64,000 bases of DNA. Source: Loripinus fragilis (Eukaryota; Mollusca; Bivalvia; Lucinida; Lucinidae). The stretch spans positions 76,129,912 through 76,193,911 of the forward strand of contig OZ026518.1 of NCBI GenBank assembly GCA_964019695.1, written 5' to 3'. Position 1 is the stretch's first letter. Every line of letters starts with the position of its first letter. A model generated the notes under the pieces. The model was not told where the DNA came from. It saw nothing but the letters and a program-made list of their open reading frames with translations, and did not search any database. A program made the position numbers and the translations under genes. This document shows positions 10,809-21,349 of the stretch, one piece after another.

Positions 10809-11161
10809 GAGCCTTATTTTGTTTTCATATTTTAAACATGTTTGTAACTTTAGACGAGTACATCTATCCATAACAGTGAATATACGTCATTGTATGCGCA
10901 TGAATAATTTTCTAAGCAAGGCGGATCTAGTTTCCATTAATATTTGTTTCAATCAAAATTACAAATAAACATGAACATTTTCAAGAAATACACTGGAACT
11001 AATGATACTGAAGTTTGGGCTCTTATTTACACGAGCAGAAGCTGGCGATGTAGCAAATTTGTTGTGTTTTAAAATGTTGTTAAGTATAAGTTGAACCTGC
11101 CACCATTCCTTAGTCATAAACTTTAGTCTTAGTCGTTAGTCAATCCTTATTTGTACTAGTC

Positions 11162-11445
11162 CAATACGAACTGATAAATTTCATTTCAGACAAACTATTA
11201 TCTTTATATCTATTCAACACACACACAAAAAAAAAGTTTTGAAATAAAATAAAATACCCGATGGTGTATCATTTAGGATATGAAGCAATATATAGAACGC
11301 CTTGAAGTTTGTAACATACATTACATATTGACAATCAAACTACAAAATGATATTTTACACCAGAAACAATGTTTAATATCCCCTTTCAGTCTTGCTTATC
11401 AATACAATGCTCATATATGATGTTTAAAAGCATACAGATAGGATT
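11162..11445 (+). repeat. Right half of the repeat interrupted at 6077
   Basis: ACGAACTGATAAATTTC, GAAGCAATATATAGAACGCC, TTTTACACCAGAAACAATGT and AATGCTCATATATGA match 17290-17545 (AGAACTGATAGTTATC, TTAAGCAATATATATAGTAA, TTTTACACCAGAAACTATGT, AATGCTCATGTATGG) in order. Confidence 0.7.
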
Positions 11446-11945
11446 GCATGCTGTATTTTAAAATGAAAAGATTCTTACCTTACATAACATTTTTTAATGG
11501 TTGTCACTCTTAGAGATTTTGTGATAGAGGTAATCTGTTTGCAGTTTTGGAATAGTCATTAAATTGTCGTTTAGCGACATGTTATTTTAATCTAAAATAT
11601 TTGTTGAAAAATTTATCAAATGAAACTATTTTACAAAAGTTCAATGATTTTATAGGGTGTAGTTGAAAATGTAACGCAAATGACACCATAATGGGCCTAA
11701 ATAATTATGACAAACATCAATATCTGCAGGGTATTAACCGTTCTTGCATATTACATGACTGTTTAGCCAGTTGGAATTGTTCAAGTACTACCTTAACGTC
11801 CTTAATTACATATTTTTGTTTTTTTAAAAATGAGGGGTAACGTAATTAACATGCTTTAACACCCAAACGCCCCAGCTGCCAGAGGGCAAACATGTTTCAT
11901 TAAGCTTGATACGCTTTAAGAAAAAAAAAGGTCTACAAAATACCC

Positions 11946-11958
11946 CCCTGGGGGGGGG
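11946..11958. repeat. Poly-G tract in a C/G-rich hairpin
   Basis: CCCCCC TGG GGGGGGGGG forms a short C/G self-complementary tract just before the SINE at 11960. Confidence 0.7.
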
Positions 11959-11959
11959 G

Positions 11960-12205
11960 GAAGCCTCAATAGCTCATGGCCTAATATATTCTCTCTTGCC
12001 GCTGGTAGAGTGTCTCAGCTATTGGAGCGGGAGGTCGCGGGTTCGAATCTGGCGGCCGCACCATTCTAACGGTGTAAAAAATGGTACAAGCAAGTAAGGC
12101 AGGTAAATATCTGTTAAAAGATATTATCATGTCGCAGAATAGCTCGTGAGCTAATGTTGTCTGTTTCATTACAAGCGACGTTAAATAATGCTTCTTTATC
12201 TCCCT
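11960..12205 (+). repeat. tRNA-derived SINE
   Basis: CTCAATAGCTCATGG and CTGGTAGAGTGTCTCAGC give A-box/D-arm-like sequence, and GGTCGCGGGTTCGAATCTGG carries a perfect B box (GGTTCGAATC). The tail has GCGACGTTAAATAATGCTTC TTTATC. About 20 bases of extra sequence seem to split the D-arm region. A SINE is more likely than a functional tRNA. Confidence 0.65.
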
Positions 12206-13066
12206 TTAGAAAGGGTGACTTAAAGTGAAAATGCACACTTTTTTAAATGCATTTATTATAGAGCTTACAGTATGGTAGGAATAATCCCTCATGAAATGTT
12301 TGTGAACGCTTTTCAATCAGCCTGTAATTAATTATTGTCACTTGCCCATGGAGTCTGATCATTTTTCAGGTCAATGAGCTCTCCACACAAGAGAACCGGA
12401 ATCACTATCACCTGCTTACTCACTATCGTGAGCAGAATTATAAATCTTTGATAATGGCTAAAATTCACAAAGTTTCAGAGTAATATTTTAAGAAGTGTGT
12501 ACATTGATGGGTATATTTTGATACCTGGCCCATGTTTAATAATTATTTCTTAAAATTTAACCATTAAAGCACTAATTATTACTATAGCAGACAACCTATT
12601 TTGTAACAACTTTCTTCATTTTGGGTACAAAAAGACAGAACAAAATCAAATGAATTTATTGGAAAACAAAACACTTTTCTTTTGATAGTCATAACATTCT
12701 AATTTGCATTGATCTGACTGTTGATTGTAACTAAAACGGAATATCCATTATCCGAAATTGAGATGAAGAAATGTATGGAACCACTGAAAAGTGCTGATAT
12801 GAATCATGTAGGTGACCTGAATAGAGGTTAATGTGTATCTGTTTAATGCCAATTACTGCAGGATGTCTGCCTCCAGATGTTTTATAAAAGCAATAAATAC
12901 TGCTGTTATTAACTTAGCAGATGAAAAAGTGATCTGTGAAATTAAATCAGTACATCAGTACATAATGAAATATTACTTTTGATTAAAGTAAAATGTTCAA
13001 AATCATGAACTTACACTTTAAATGCTTCGAAAAGATATTCCCGATCTTAGTATTTAAATTAAGCTG

Positions 13067-13070
<4 letters not shown>
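12206..13070. other. Intergenic, no gene seen
   Basis: AT-rich, with dense stops in all frames and no repeat shared with the rest of the window that could be recognised by eye. Confidence 0.4.
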
Positions 13071-13071
<1 letters not shown>

Positions 13072-13125
<54 letters not shown>

Positions 13126-13126
13126 C
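13072..13126. repeat. (CAA)n microsatellite
   Basis: About 18 perfect triplets. Confidence 0.98.
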
Positions 13127-13375
13127 CAAAGATTCTTTGTTTTTCTATATTTAAATCACGTTGTCTCATTTATGCTCATTTTCGATAAGCGGCATATTGC
13201 TTTCAAAAATATGTCTGCCAAAGAAAGTATAATTTCCATTCAACCCTATAAAATCTGCAGAATTGCAGTTTTGCAAGAATACATTCACTTTTTATCCGTA
13301 TAACTTGAAAGCATTGCCTTTGCTAATTTTGTTAAGCGAACTGCTTTTACGTTTTTTTTATTTGGGACACTGGTC

Positions 13376-13940
13376 AGGCTATCGGAGGCTGTACCTATGC
13401 GACCGTTTTTTCGAGTTAAAAATGGCGGAAAATTAAGACAAGAAGACCCACAGCCTGGAGAATAACGGTTATTACTCTTCAATAAGCTTGGTTTCAGTTA
13501 TCCAAATACTAGCCAGTACTAAATAATGGATTGGTTATGTTCCCATATGTAGAATTAGTTCGAGTTTTGTCTCTAAATTCGATATTTGCCACGGAAACAA
13601 GTGTACTTTCTCTCTGCTCAGTGAAACACCGCTACATACACCGATTTGCAAGGCTGTTTTCAAATGATTCCATTCGAAATCACAAAGTAAATACCTGATT
13701 TTTCCGTAGTTAAACACTATATGTGTATGGTCATTCGCACCATTTATCTCTTTTTGGTTTATTTTGTAGGTCTCAATCATTTTATACACTGTACGCCACA
13801 CTGTTTTTTCCATTTATACTGTAACGTTTTTCGAGCAAGGTTAACATTCCATTGTATGAGTATTTCGAGCAAAATAAAGCCACTGTATGCGTATTTTGAG
13901 ACCAAAATTATTGGACGGGTATTCTGAGCAGAACCTTGGT
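13376..13940 (+). repeat. Left partner of a long inverted repeat pair
   Basis: The outer block (13376-13430, with GGAGGCTGTACCTATGCGAC and CGTTTTTTCGAG) matches the complement of 18755-18809 almost base for base. The inner block (13800-13940, with ACGTTTTTCGAGC, GAGTATTTCGAGC and GTATTTTGAG) matches the complement of 18235-18365 more loosely. The ~370 bp between blocks is not similar in the two arms. The outer block reads through as RLSEAVPMRPFFRVKNGG, so it may come from an old coding exon or transposon. Confidence 0.6.
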
Positions 13941-14039
13941 GGAAAAAATAGAGCTAAATGGACCAAGCATGTGTCTGCTCACATTAGGCTGGTAACATTT
14001 CTTTAGCCCAGTCTATCTGTGAGTCTTGGGCCTTTTTCT

Positions 14040-14475
14040 TTGTTTCATCAGAGTATGCTAATTTGATTAGATTGTTTCTCTGTTATGATACATTGCAATA
14101 GTTAAAAAACCTCCATGCCATTTACACAGTTTTTGTTTTAACAACAACAGAATCTAGGGCAAAGATTCGGTACTAGTTAAATGTACCTAAGCCCCACTCC
14201 AGTGGCTTATGCTACAGTCTGTTCTAAGGCGATGGTTCTATTTCTGTTGAATCATTGTTAATTGTTGCTCCCATGTGATCCCTTGTGTCCATGTTTTGTT
14301 GTGCATTGCTTTGTGTCCTTAATAGTTTTGCAATCATTTTGATGGGGAAGAGAGAGCTGGTCGCTTTAATTTGTTTGTCTTCTTAGTGTCTTGTGACTGA
14401 TATGTCTGTGACTGTTCCTTAAGGTGCTGTTGGTGTGATTGTGGTATTTCCTGATCATGCGCACATCATTTTATA
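14040..14475 (-). repeat. Dispersed repeat family A, minus orientation
   Basis: ACAACAACAGAATCTAGGGC, TCTGTTCTAAGGCGATGGTT, TTGCAATCATTTTGATGGGG and GTGATTGTGGTATTTCCTGA are the complement, in reversed order, of 7200-7545. No TIR is obvious. Confidence 0.75.
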
Positions 14476-16699
14476 GCTGTGTGGCGTTAAGTCAACAGAC
14501 TGGGTCACGCTATTTTTTATTTAACCTATGCTTCTTTTTGAAATTAAGCAAGAATGAGTGTCGAAATTCAACCATGTAATTGTTGGTATTATGATATAAT
14601 TCTAACATTTTATGTCATAAATAGACCAGGAGCTGATTTCTATATGAGCCTTAGTATTTAACTGGCACAGCTTACCTGTCAGATCAGGTTTGACTGCAAA
14701 AACACAAGCATGAGGTCTTCTGCCACATTGTTAGTCAATTAGTATTGTCAAATTGCAGTAGCAAATTTTCTGCTGGACGTGATCTTTATATGTACCCTAT
14801 GTTGCATAGTGGTAATAAGATAATTAGAGAAAACAGGCAAGATGTTTGCCTATTGCTGTTCTTTTCAAAAAATATTTTCCTTTAAATGTGTGTTTTATAT
14901 CAATGCACTGACATAAGACAGTAAAACAATATAAACTTTTTAGACAAAAGACATATCAGGCGCAAAAATGCCATATGGAAGGGATGGATATACCACCACC
15001 ACCCTAATATAACGGTATCATAATTTGAAAAAAATGTAGTCTTTCCTATTTCTTAATTTATCAAATAAAAAAACATATTATACATCAATTTTTAGCTTTA
15101 ATCTTATGGTATGTTTTAAGTGTTTGACATGCAACAAAAACAAAAAAAAAACATACCATTTGAACTGACAGCCCAAGAAAGCATGTATTTCTCAAAGAGT
15201 CAATTTTAGTGTACATTTTCTGTTGCAATATTTTGTATCTTTGACCTTTATTTAATTCTTATATATCGACATGAAGCTTGTCTTAAAAGCATTTAATCAA
15301 ATGCAAAAAAGGGTTGGTATGTGATTAAACAGTAAACCATATGATTTAACAGTTATATACGTTACTTATTTTCAAATGCATTACTAGTTAATGCACTACA
15401 ATTATTAGACCATGAGCTGCCAAAACACCTCCAAAGATGGAAGTTGTTGACTGTGATTTTCTAAAACCTCATATTTTAACCACAAAATAAAGTATGTTTG
15501 CTCTTCATCAGTTTTAGAGTTACCCTGCAATAGTAAAATTTACTATGTTACCCTGCAAAAAATAGGAATTTATATAACCTTAATATCAAATGATCTTTTT
15601 TCTTGCATATCGATTTCATCTTTAAATTGAAAGCAAATTACTAGCAATACAATTTTAACTAATTAATTTAGGCAGACTGGTGTTACTGTTATATATTTTA
15701 CTTTCTTTTAAATAAAAAAGTTTATGCATTTATGACACTATATGAACGAGTACTACTAATTTATGTAATGTACTGTCATTGGAGTGGGCAGTAAAGACAG
15801 AGAGAAATGATGAAATTTGTATTTGACACAAAATGCAACTAAGAATATACTCAAATAAAACATGGTTGATAAAAGCACTTAAAACTGTAATCACTTAAGA
15901 CACCACTTCAAGTCAGAGTGTGTTATCAAATTTGTAAGCAACATATAAAACACACAAAAAACTACTTACTTTTATGATCAAATAATGCTTCTTAAATGCT
16001 TATATGATAATCTTTCATCCCTCTGAAATGTATATGTTTGCTTCTTTTTTTATATAAGCAATGATATATACAATACATTTTATCACTAACTACAGCCTAA
16101 TTTAGATTTAAAAAAAAATGATATTAAATGATTGTAGTTGCTTAGTAAGATCTGACGCCCATTGTGTAAGCCACCAAAATACATATATTTATAGCATATT
16201 AGCTATGATTACACTAACTGTATTCATAACATTTGGGGACAAAAGCTAACCCATAACTCCTAAAATTGCCTAAAATATGTATTTTAAAATATAGGTCATA
16301 ATTAAGAAATGAAAAGAAATGAAATACTAAAGCAGACATTAATCCTTGTCATAAGAAAAAGAAACTGATTTTTTATCATAATGGTTTCTGCCCCATGCAT
16401 GAAACATGACACGCCTATCCCTATGGTAATAATCTCTTTATAGGTTGGTGAAGAAAGAATGCAAGTTAGGGAAATGATTCTCTTAAATAGGATATCTTAT
16501 AAACTGCTATCAGCTTAGTAAATGATCAGAAGTGCAAAGTTGGTGTGATAAACGCTTCCATTAGATATTCTGAAAATAAACTTATATCAGTTTGAAAGCT
16601 AAAACAAGTAAAATGTCATCATCTGCATATGCATAGAGATTTCAGTATGCAATGTAATTTTGAGACAGCCTCTTTCAAAATTAATTGATTACAGACACG
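14476..16699. other. AT-rich intergenic or intronic sequence, no gene seen
   Basis: Over 2.2 kb with no ORF above 60 codons, no tRNA-like boxes and no recognisable repeat. It could be intron or intergenic; the sequence does not decide. Confidence 0.4.
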
Positions 16700-17545
16700 T
16701 ATTATGCATACTATCTAATGTTACATGTATCAAATTTTATTCTACCAACTCTTAGAGGATTAATTCTATCTGGAATGTAAGCAAAGATAAATTGTATGCT
16801 ACCACCTGCATAAAAACTTTAGTAATTTGCAGTCTTCTTATCGTAAATTAAAATAGATATACAAAGAACTAGCATGTATCATGTTAGGAATTATGTTTGT
16901 ATATTATGAACAGCAAAACACTGGGTACACAGTTTGTTTTAAATAACTGATTAGATTTCTTTCAATTTAATTAAACTTAGCTTATTTCAGATAAATATAA
17001 CAAAATCTTCATCCAACATATATAAGCTTTCAGATCCAATTATATACTGCCTTTGACAACAATTTGGACAAATATAAGACCTTGCGCTATATTTTTATGG
17101 TTATATATGTTACTTTGATAAACTTGATAGAAACTGAAAAAGTATCTTTCTACTATTACTGAAGTGCTATCCTTTTCTTTGTTTATGAGTTTTAAAATAT
17201 TTAACTTTGGACAAATCCAAATAATATGTTCTAGACATAAAACGTTCAGATATTTACTTTTTCAGAAATGTGTATATATATAGTTTCTTGATAAGAACTG
17301 ATAGTTATCTTAGGACAAACTGATATATTGTCATAAATTCAACACATAAAAACAATTTTCGGATTAAATAAAGTATTATATGACATAAACTATAAGGTAT
17401 TAAGCAATATATATAGTAATTCTTAAAGTCTGTAATGTATGTTGCATATTGACATACAAGCAACAAAAGGACTATTTTACACCAGAAACTATGTTAGTTA
17501 TAGCTTATCACTCTTATTTATCTGCAGAATGCTCATGTATGGTTT
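16700..17545 (+). repeat. Uninterrupted copy of the repeat split at 6077/11162
   Basis: Positions 16700-17300 match 5463-6077, and 17290-17545 match 11162-11445, in the same order and orientation. This copy therefore shows the site before the 5.1-kb insertion. No ORF is present. It may be an old transposon-derived repeat or a diverged local duplication. Confidence 0.7.
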
Positions 17546-18220
17546 TGTTTCTCTGACAATTAGAGAATATTTTTATTGTTGCGTTTAACTACTGGATCAT
17601 CAATAATGGGTATCTAAGATAAAGTGTAAGGACTAGCCTTCTATAACATTTCTAGGCACCAAGATCAGTTGTTGATTTTAAAAAAATGTTTTTTTGCTTA
17701 CCTGATTAATTCATAATAGGCAAACATGTTAAGGATACATGGAGCTAGGCTGATGACATCCTATAGCTAGACATATATCTTATTTTAGATGTAGTTTGTC
17801 AATGATGACAAGCATTCCGTTTAAATACCAAAGCAGATTGATGGTAGGCATACCATGTTTTTTTCCTTCATACCTTCAATGGGTTATGATTTTATGTTTA
17901 GTGATATAAACATATTTTTGTACAGACAATGTAATGGTGGCTTTATAGACATAAGCCATGTGTATGTCCAATAAATCGAGGTGCAATAGCTAACATGTAT
18001 CTTAATTGACTTTATATTAGGCCTTTGTTTATTATAGCATCAATAAATGAATAAGAATTGGGACATTCCATAAAACTACAATATAAAATTTGTAAGTGAA
18101 CTGATATCTATTCTGTTGGTGAACTATCTTGTCAGTGGTCTTGATTCTCATTAAAAACAATAGAAGTAGCGTAGTTTGCTGTTTGTTTGTCCTTCTGTCT
18201 GATTGCCTCTCTAGATAGAC
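17546..18220. other. Intergenic, no gene seen
   Basis: AT-rich with no ORF or shared repeat recognised. Confidence 0.4.
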
Positions 18221-18234
18221 ATGCTATGACTCAG

Positions 18235-18809
18235 AATCGCCAAAGGTTTTGCTACTCGAACTACCCGTAAAGAAATTATGCTCAAAATACTCATCCAGAA
18301 GCATTGCATAACTCGAAATACCCATCCACCTCAACTCGAAAAACGCTACAGTTTATACGCCGTGTAAGTGGAACTTTTGGTGTGCGTACAGTCTGGAAAT
18401 GGCCATAAGACTAGGGTTAAGTTAAGAAATAGCAAAATGTTGGGGATATATATTAATTTTTCACTTTATGCCACGGGTTTAACATGAAGAAAATATGAAA
18501 TAAAAACTATCCATTCATGACAAAAATGTGAATTCAATGACCCAAACCCAGGCAAATTTTACTGAGCAACAGCCATTTCAGCAGCATTTTTATTCATAAC
18601 AGCAAAATAAAACATGTAAAAACGAAAAATAAGAAACATTTTAAGAAAAATTCTATATTGGAAGCGGAATGCGCAATTAATCTGTTAAATCAAATAGACA
18701 AAATATGCATTTACCTCGCAAATTTCTCCCACTGGTGTGGTTCATCCTCCAACGTCCGCCATTTTTTGCTCGAAAAAACGGTCGCATAGGTACAGCCTCC
18801 GATAGCCTG
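18235..18809 (-). repeat. Right partner of the long inverted repeat pair
   Basis: See the left partner at 13376-13940. The outer block at 18755-18809 carries a reading frame (RLSEAVPMRPFFRAKNGGR) within a 62-aa minus-strand ORF. That ORF runs into AATTTGCGAG|GTAAATG, a plausible splice donor, so a decayed exon is possible. The inner block holds ACTCGAAATACCC and ACTCGAAAAACGC. Confidence 0.55.
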
Positions 18810-18869
18810 CTGGTTGTCTTGAGTATGCCCGGTAAATAGGCACTCTGGTATGACCTTGGAGACATAGGC

Positions 18870-19160
18870 CAACTATTTGGTATCTAATGTATAAAATGTG
18901 GACATTGGCCCCGATTCTCTATATATTAAAATCGCTCATATGTCGTATTATTACTTTCTTCGAGCTTTCATCACGCTAACAGATATCTTGTTTGCTTGCC
19001 TAAAAATATGTAGCAACTTTTGATTACATTGAAAACCGTTTGGACCCAGATTAGGATCGACAAAACGTCGGGCCTGATCTGGATCATAACAGTATGACAC
19101 CCTGCTACTATTCCTGAAAGATTCTTTGTTTAAAAAAGTTAATTTATGTAAAAAAAAAAT
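18870..19160. other. Intergenic, no gene seen
   Basis: The 86-aa minus-strand ORF at 18951-19211 is low-complexity in part, overlaps the duplicated segment and has no recognised domain. Confidence 0.35.
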
Positions 19161-19163
19161 AAT

Positions 19164-19312
19164 AAAAAAAGAGAGCAGCTGACGACCTTGAAACAAGCAC
19201 GCAAAATACAATCGATAAGTTAAATATAAGTATTACTTCATTATCTCTCTTATCCATGTTTTCGATTGAAAAAAAGCTATTTTAGAGATTGGAAATACCC
19301 ATAGTATCATGA
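19164..19312 (+). repeat. Direct duplication, left copy
   Basis: GAGAGCAGCTGACGACCTTG, AAACAAGCACGCAAAATACA and GAGATTGGAAATACCCATA recur nearly unchanged at 19581-19744. The right copy has ~14 extra bases (CTTTCCTTGGAACA) in the middle. Confidence 0.9.
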
Positions 19313-19319
19313 TGCTAAT

Positions 19320-19558
19320 TGAGCCGTGGCATGAGATTTCCAACAATGTGGTGTGTGCGACCAGCAAAAGCTCAGACCAGCCTGCGCATACGCGCAGTCT
19401 GATCAGAGCCTTTGCCAGTCGCTTACATATTCTTTGAGTTTTAAGCTACTGACTGCACATCATTTGGATTTTCAAAGCTTAAAAGGGGGCTGCACAGGCT
19501 GGTCTGAGTCTACACTTGTCAAAATGCCACATTGTTGGAAATCTCATGCCGCGGCTCA
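19320..19558. mobile_element. 239-bp MITE with 32-bp TIRs, copy 1
   Basis: The left end (19320-19351) and the complement of the right end (19527-19558) agree at 31 of 32 bases (TGAGCCG[T/C]GGCATGAGATTT...). Inside is a hairpin-prone GCTCAGACCAGCCTGCGCAT / CGCGCAGTCTGATCAGAGC segment. A second copy lies at 31801-32039. There is no ORF of note. The superfamily is uncertain: copy 2 has TA on both sides, copy 1 has TT. Confidence 0.9.
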
Positions 19559-19580
19559 TTTTGTTTTACAAAGTTGATTT

Positions 19581-19744
19581 TGTAAAAAAAGAGAGCAGCT
19601 GACGACCTTGAAACAAGCACGCAAAATGCAATCGATAAGTTAAATATAAGTATTACTTCCTTTCCTTGGAACATTATCTCTCTTATCTATATTATCGATT
19701 GAAAAAAGCTATTTTAGAGATTGGAAATACCCATATAATCATGG
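19581..19744 (+). repeat. Direct duplication, right copy
   Basis: Second copy of the segment at 19164-19312, so the MITE sits exactly between the two. The duplication is much longer than any normal target site duplication. Confidence 0.9.
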
Positions 19745-20180
19745 TAAATATTTTATTTGCGCAGTTCGGAAGTGTCTCAGCAGGTAAGACATTTTGATAT
19801 TGTATGGAATTCAGTCATAGCTATTGTTCTCGTGTCCACTACGGTATAGGCAGGTTTAAAATTATATCCGTTCTAACGTAACTTAGTATTTTTGGTATAC
19901 TTTTACCCCGTTCACCACATTCATTAAAAATGAATGAACTCCAATTAATTTATGTTCAAACGCGGTTTTAACCGTAACATATATGATAAGTTTTAACTTT
20001 AGTCTTTTTGTCTACGCCGGACGTTTAAGAAAAAAACTAACAAAAAAAACAACAACAAAAAACAAAACAAAAAGCAAACAGTGTTTTCAGAGGAAAACTA
20101 TTATATATGCCCCACCCCAATTCGATTTTGATAGAAGCATGCTACATAAATTCTAATCAGCTCGTTATTATGTCATTGTA
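19745..20180. other. Intergenic, no gene seen
   Basis: AT-rich, with an AC/A-rich low-complexity run at 20030-20080 (AACAAAAAAAACAACAAC type). Confidence 0.4.
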
Positions 20181-20945
20181 AGACAGGTTGAAACCCGTCA
20201 TTTATTCCAAGAGATAGCATGCGGACATACAATTCTGGTCAAAATTTAACAATACAATGTACTGGTGTAACCTTGAAAATAAGGTCATGGTCACCAAATG
20301 TAATGAACTCTTTCCACTCTCCCAACAATGTACTAGTATCTATGCAAGTCTGGTCAAAATCAACCCACTGGTTCAGAAGATAGAGTGCGGAAAAAAGACT
20401 GATTTTTACTGACCTTTAAAATAAGGTCAACGTCATCAAAATCTAATAAACCCGAGAATCCGCCACTCTGTTCAAGAGATAGAGCGTGGAAACCTGATTC
20501 TGTTCAAAATTTGACATTTCAATGTGCTGGTGTGACCTTGAAATTATCCCCCCTTCCCAACAATGTATTTATGCATTTTTTTTTTATCTAAAACCCAACC
20601 ACAGGTATGGAAAAGGCTGATTTTTACAGTCTATATATAATGGTGACAATTAGGCCAAGTTCACCAAAATCTAATCAACTCTGTATTGTGTTACTGTGAA
20701 ACAATATAAGTTTGGCCATAATCCGACAAGAGATAACGTGCGGAAACCATATTCTGTTCAAAATTGCTGGTGTGACATTGAAATTAAGGTCAAGGTCAGC
20801 CAAAGATAATCAATTTACTTCCCCCACTCCCTCTCACAACAATGTACTTATGCAATGTTGGTAAAATTCCAACCACTGGTTCAGATGATAGAATGCAGAA
20901 AAAGCTGATTTTTACAGTCTTTATACGATGGTGAATGTAGGGTAA
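20180..20945 (+). repeat. Degenerate tandem repeat with AGGTCA motifs
   Basis: Recurring blocks in order: GATAGAGTGCGGAAA, CTGATTTTTAC, GTGACCTTGAAA, AAGGTCAAGGTCA, CCAAAATCTAATCAACTC and CAACAATGTACTTATGCAA. At least four diverged rounds of a ~190-bp pattern are visible. The TCAAGGTCA core is identical to an extended nuclear-receptor half-site, but in a repeat this alone does not imply function. Confidence 0.7.
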
Positions 20946-20956
20946 ACCGTGTGTGT

Positions 20957-20980
20957 GTGGGGGGGGGGGGGAGGGGGGAC
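20957..20980. repeat. Poly-G tract
   Basis: GTGTGTGTGGG runs into about 12 G, then A and 6 more G. Low complexity. Confidence 0.9.
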
Positions 20981-21009
20981 AATTACATGAATTCAGATTT
21001 TGATCCCTC

Positions 21010-21125
21010 TGACTTCACCTCCGGTCGGCCATAATGGATGGCTTCATATCCGTCTGCCATGTTGGTGGGCCATCTTGGTTCCAGTCGGCCATGGTGGATG
21101 ACCTCAATTCCTGTCCGCCATGTTG
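21010..21125 (+). repeat. Short degenerate tandem repeat
   Basis: CGGTCGGCCATAATGGATG, GTCTGCCATGTTGGTGG, CAGTCGGCCATGGTGGATGA and TGTCCGCCATGTTGAATGA are alternating versions of a ~38-bp pattern. Confidence 0.6.
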
Positions 21126-21149
21126 AATGATAGGTTTTCAGGTCTTTTG

Positions 21150-21346
21150 ACTGGAGTGTCTGGAATGTGCACGTCTGTTTATTTGTACCTTGTGGTCACC
21201 TACTGGTAAAGGGCTGGCCTCTTCGCTCTAGTTTGTGGTGTCTCTTTGTAAGTTTGTCACTTTCCCATTGGTATCCTGGGTCAGTTGTGGTACTTGATTG
21301 TATCGATTCCTGATCTTTGCACTATTACTTACTTTTATCGGCGATA
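21150..21346 (-). repeat. Dispersed repeat family B, minus orientation
   Basis: Reverse complement of 4795-4930: TTGTATCGATTCCTGATCTT, TTTCCCATTGGTATCCTGGG and TGGTCACCTACTGGTAAAGG. Confidence 0.75.
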
Positions 21347-21349
21347 TTT

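Larger units (their letters stand above)
6078..11161. mobile_element. Candidate 5.1-kb TIR-bounded insertion, no transposase seen
   Basis: The left end, GACTAGTACAAATAAGGAT followed by ACTAACGACTA and further GACTAA words, is mirrored at the right end by the complement: AATCCTTATTTGTACTAGTC preceded by TAGTC-rich words. The sequence on either side is continuous with the uninterrupted copy at 16.7-17.5 kb. At the break, left CTTAATAGA and right CCAATACGA both align to CTTGATAAGA of that copy, which suggests a degraded target duplication of roughly 8-9 bp. The subterminal GACTAA repeats recall hAT-type elements, but this is inference. The interior holds dispersed repeats, a foldback MITE and SINE fragments, and no transposase ORF. 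Confidence 0.5.
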
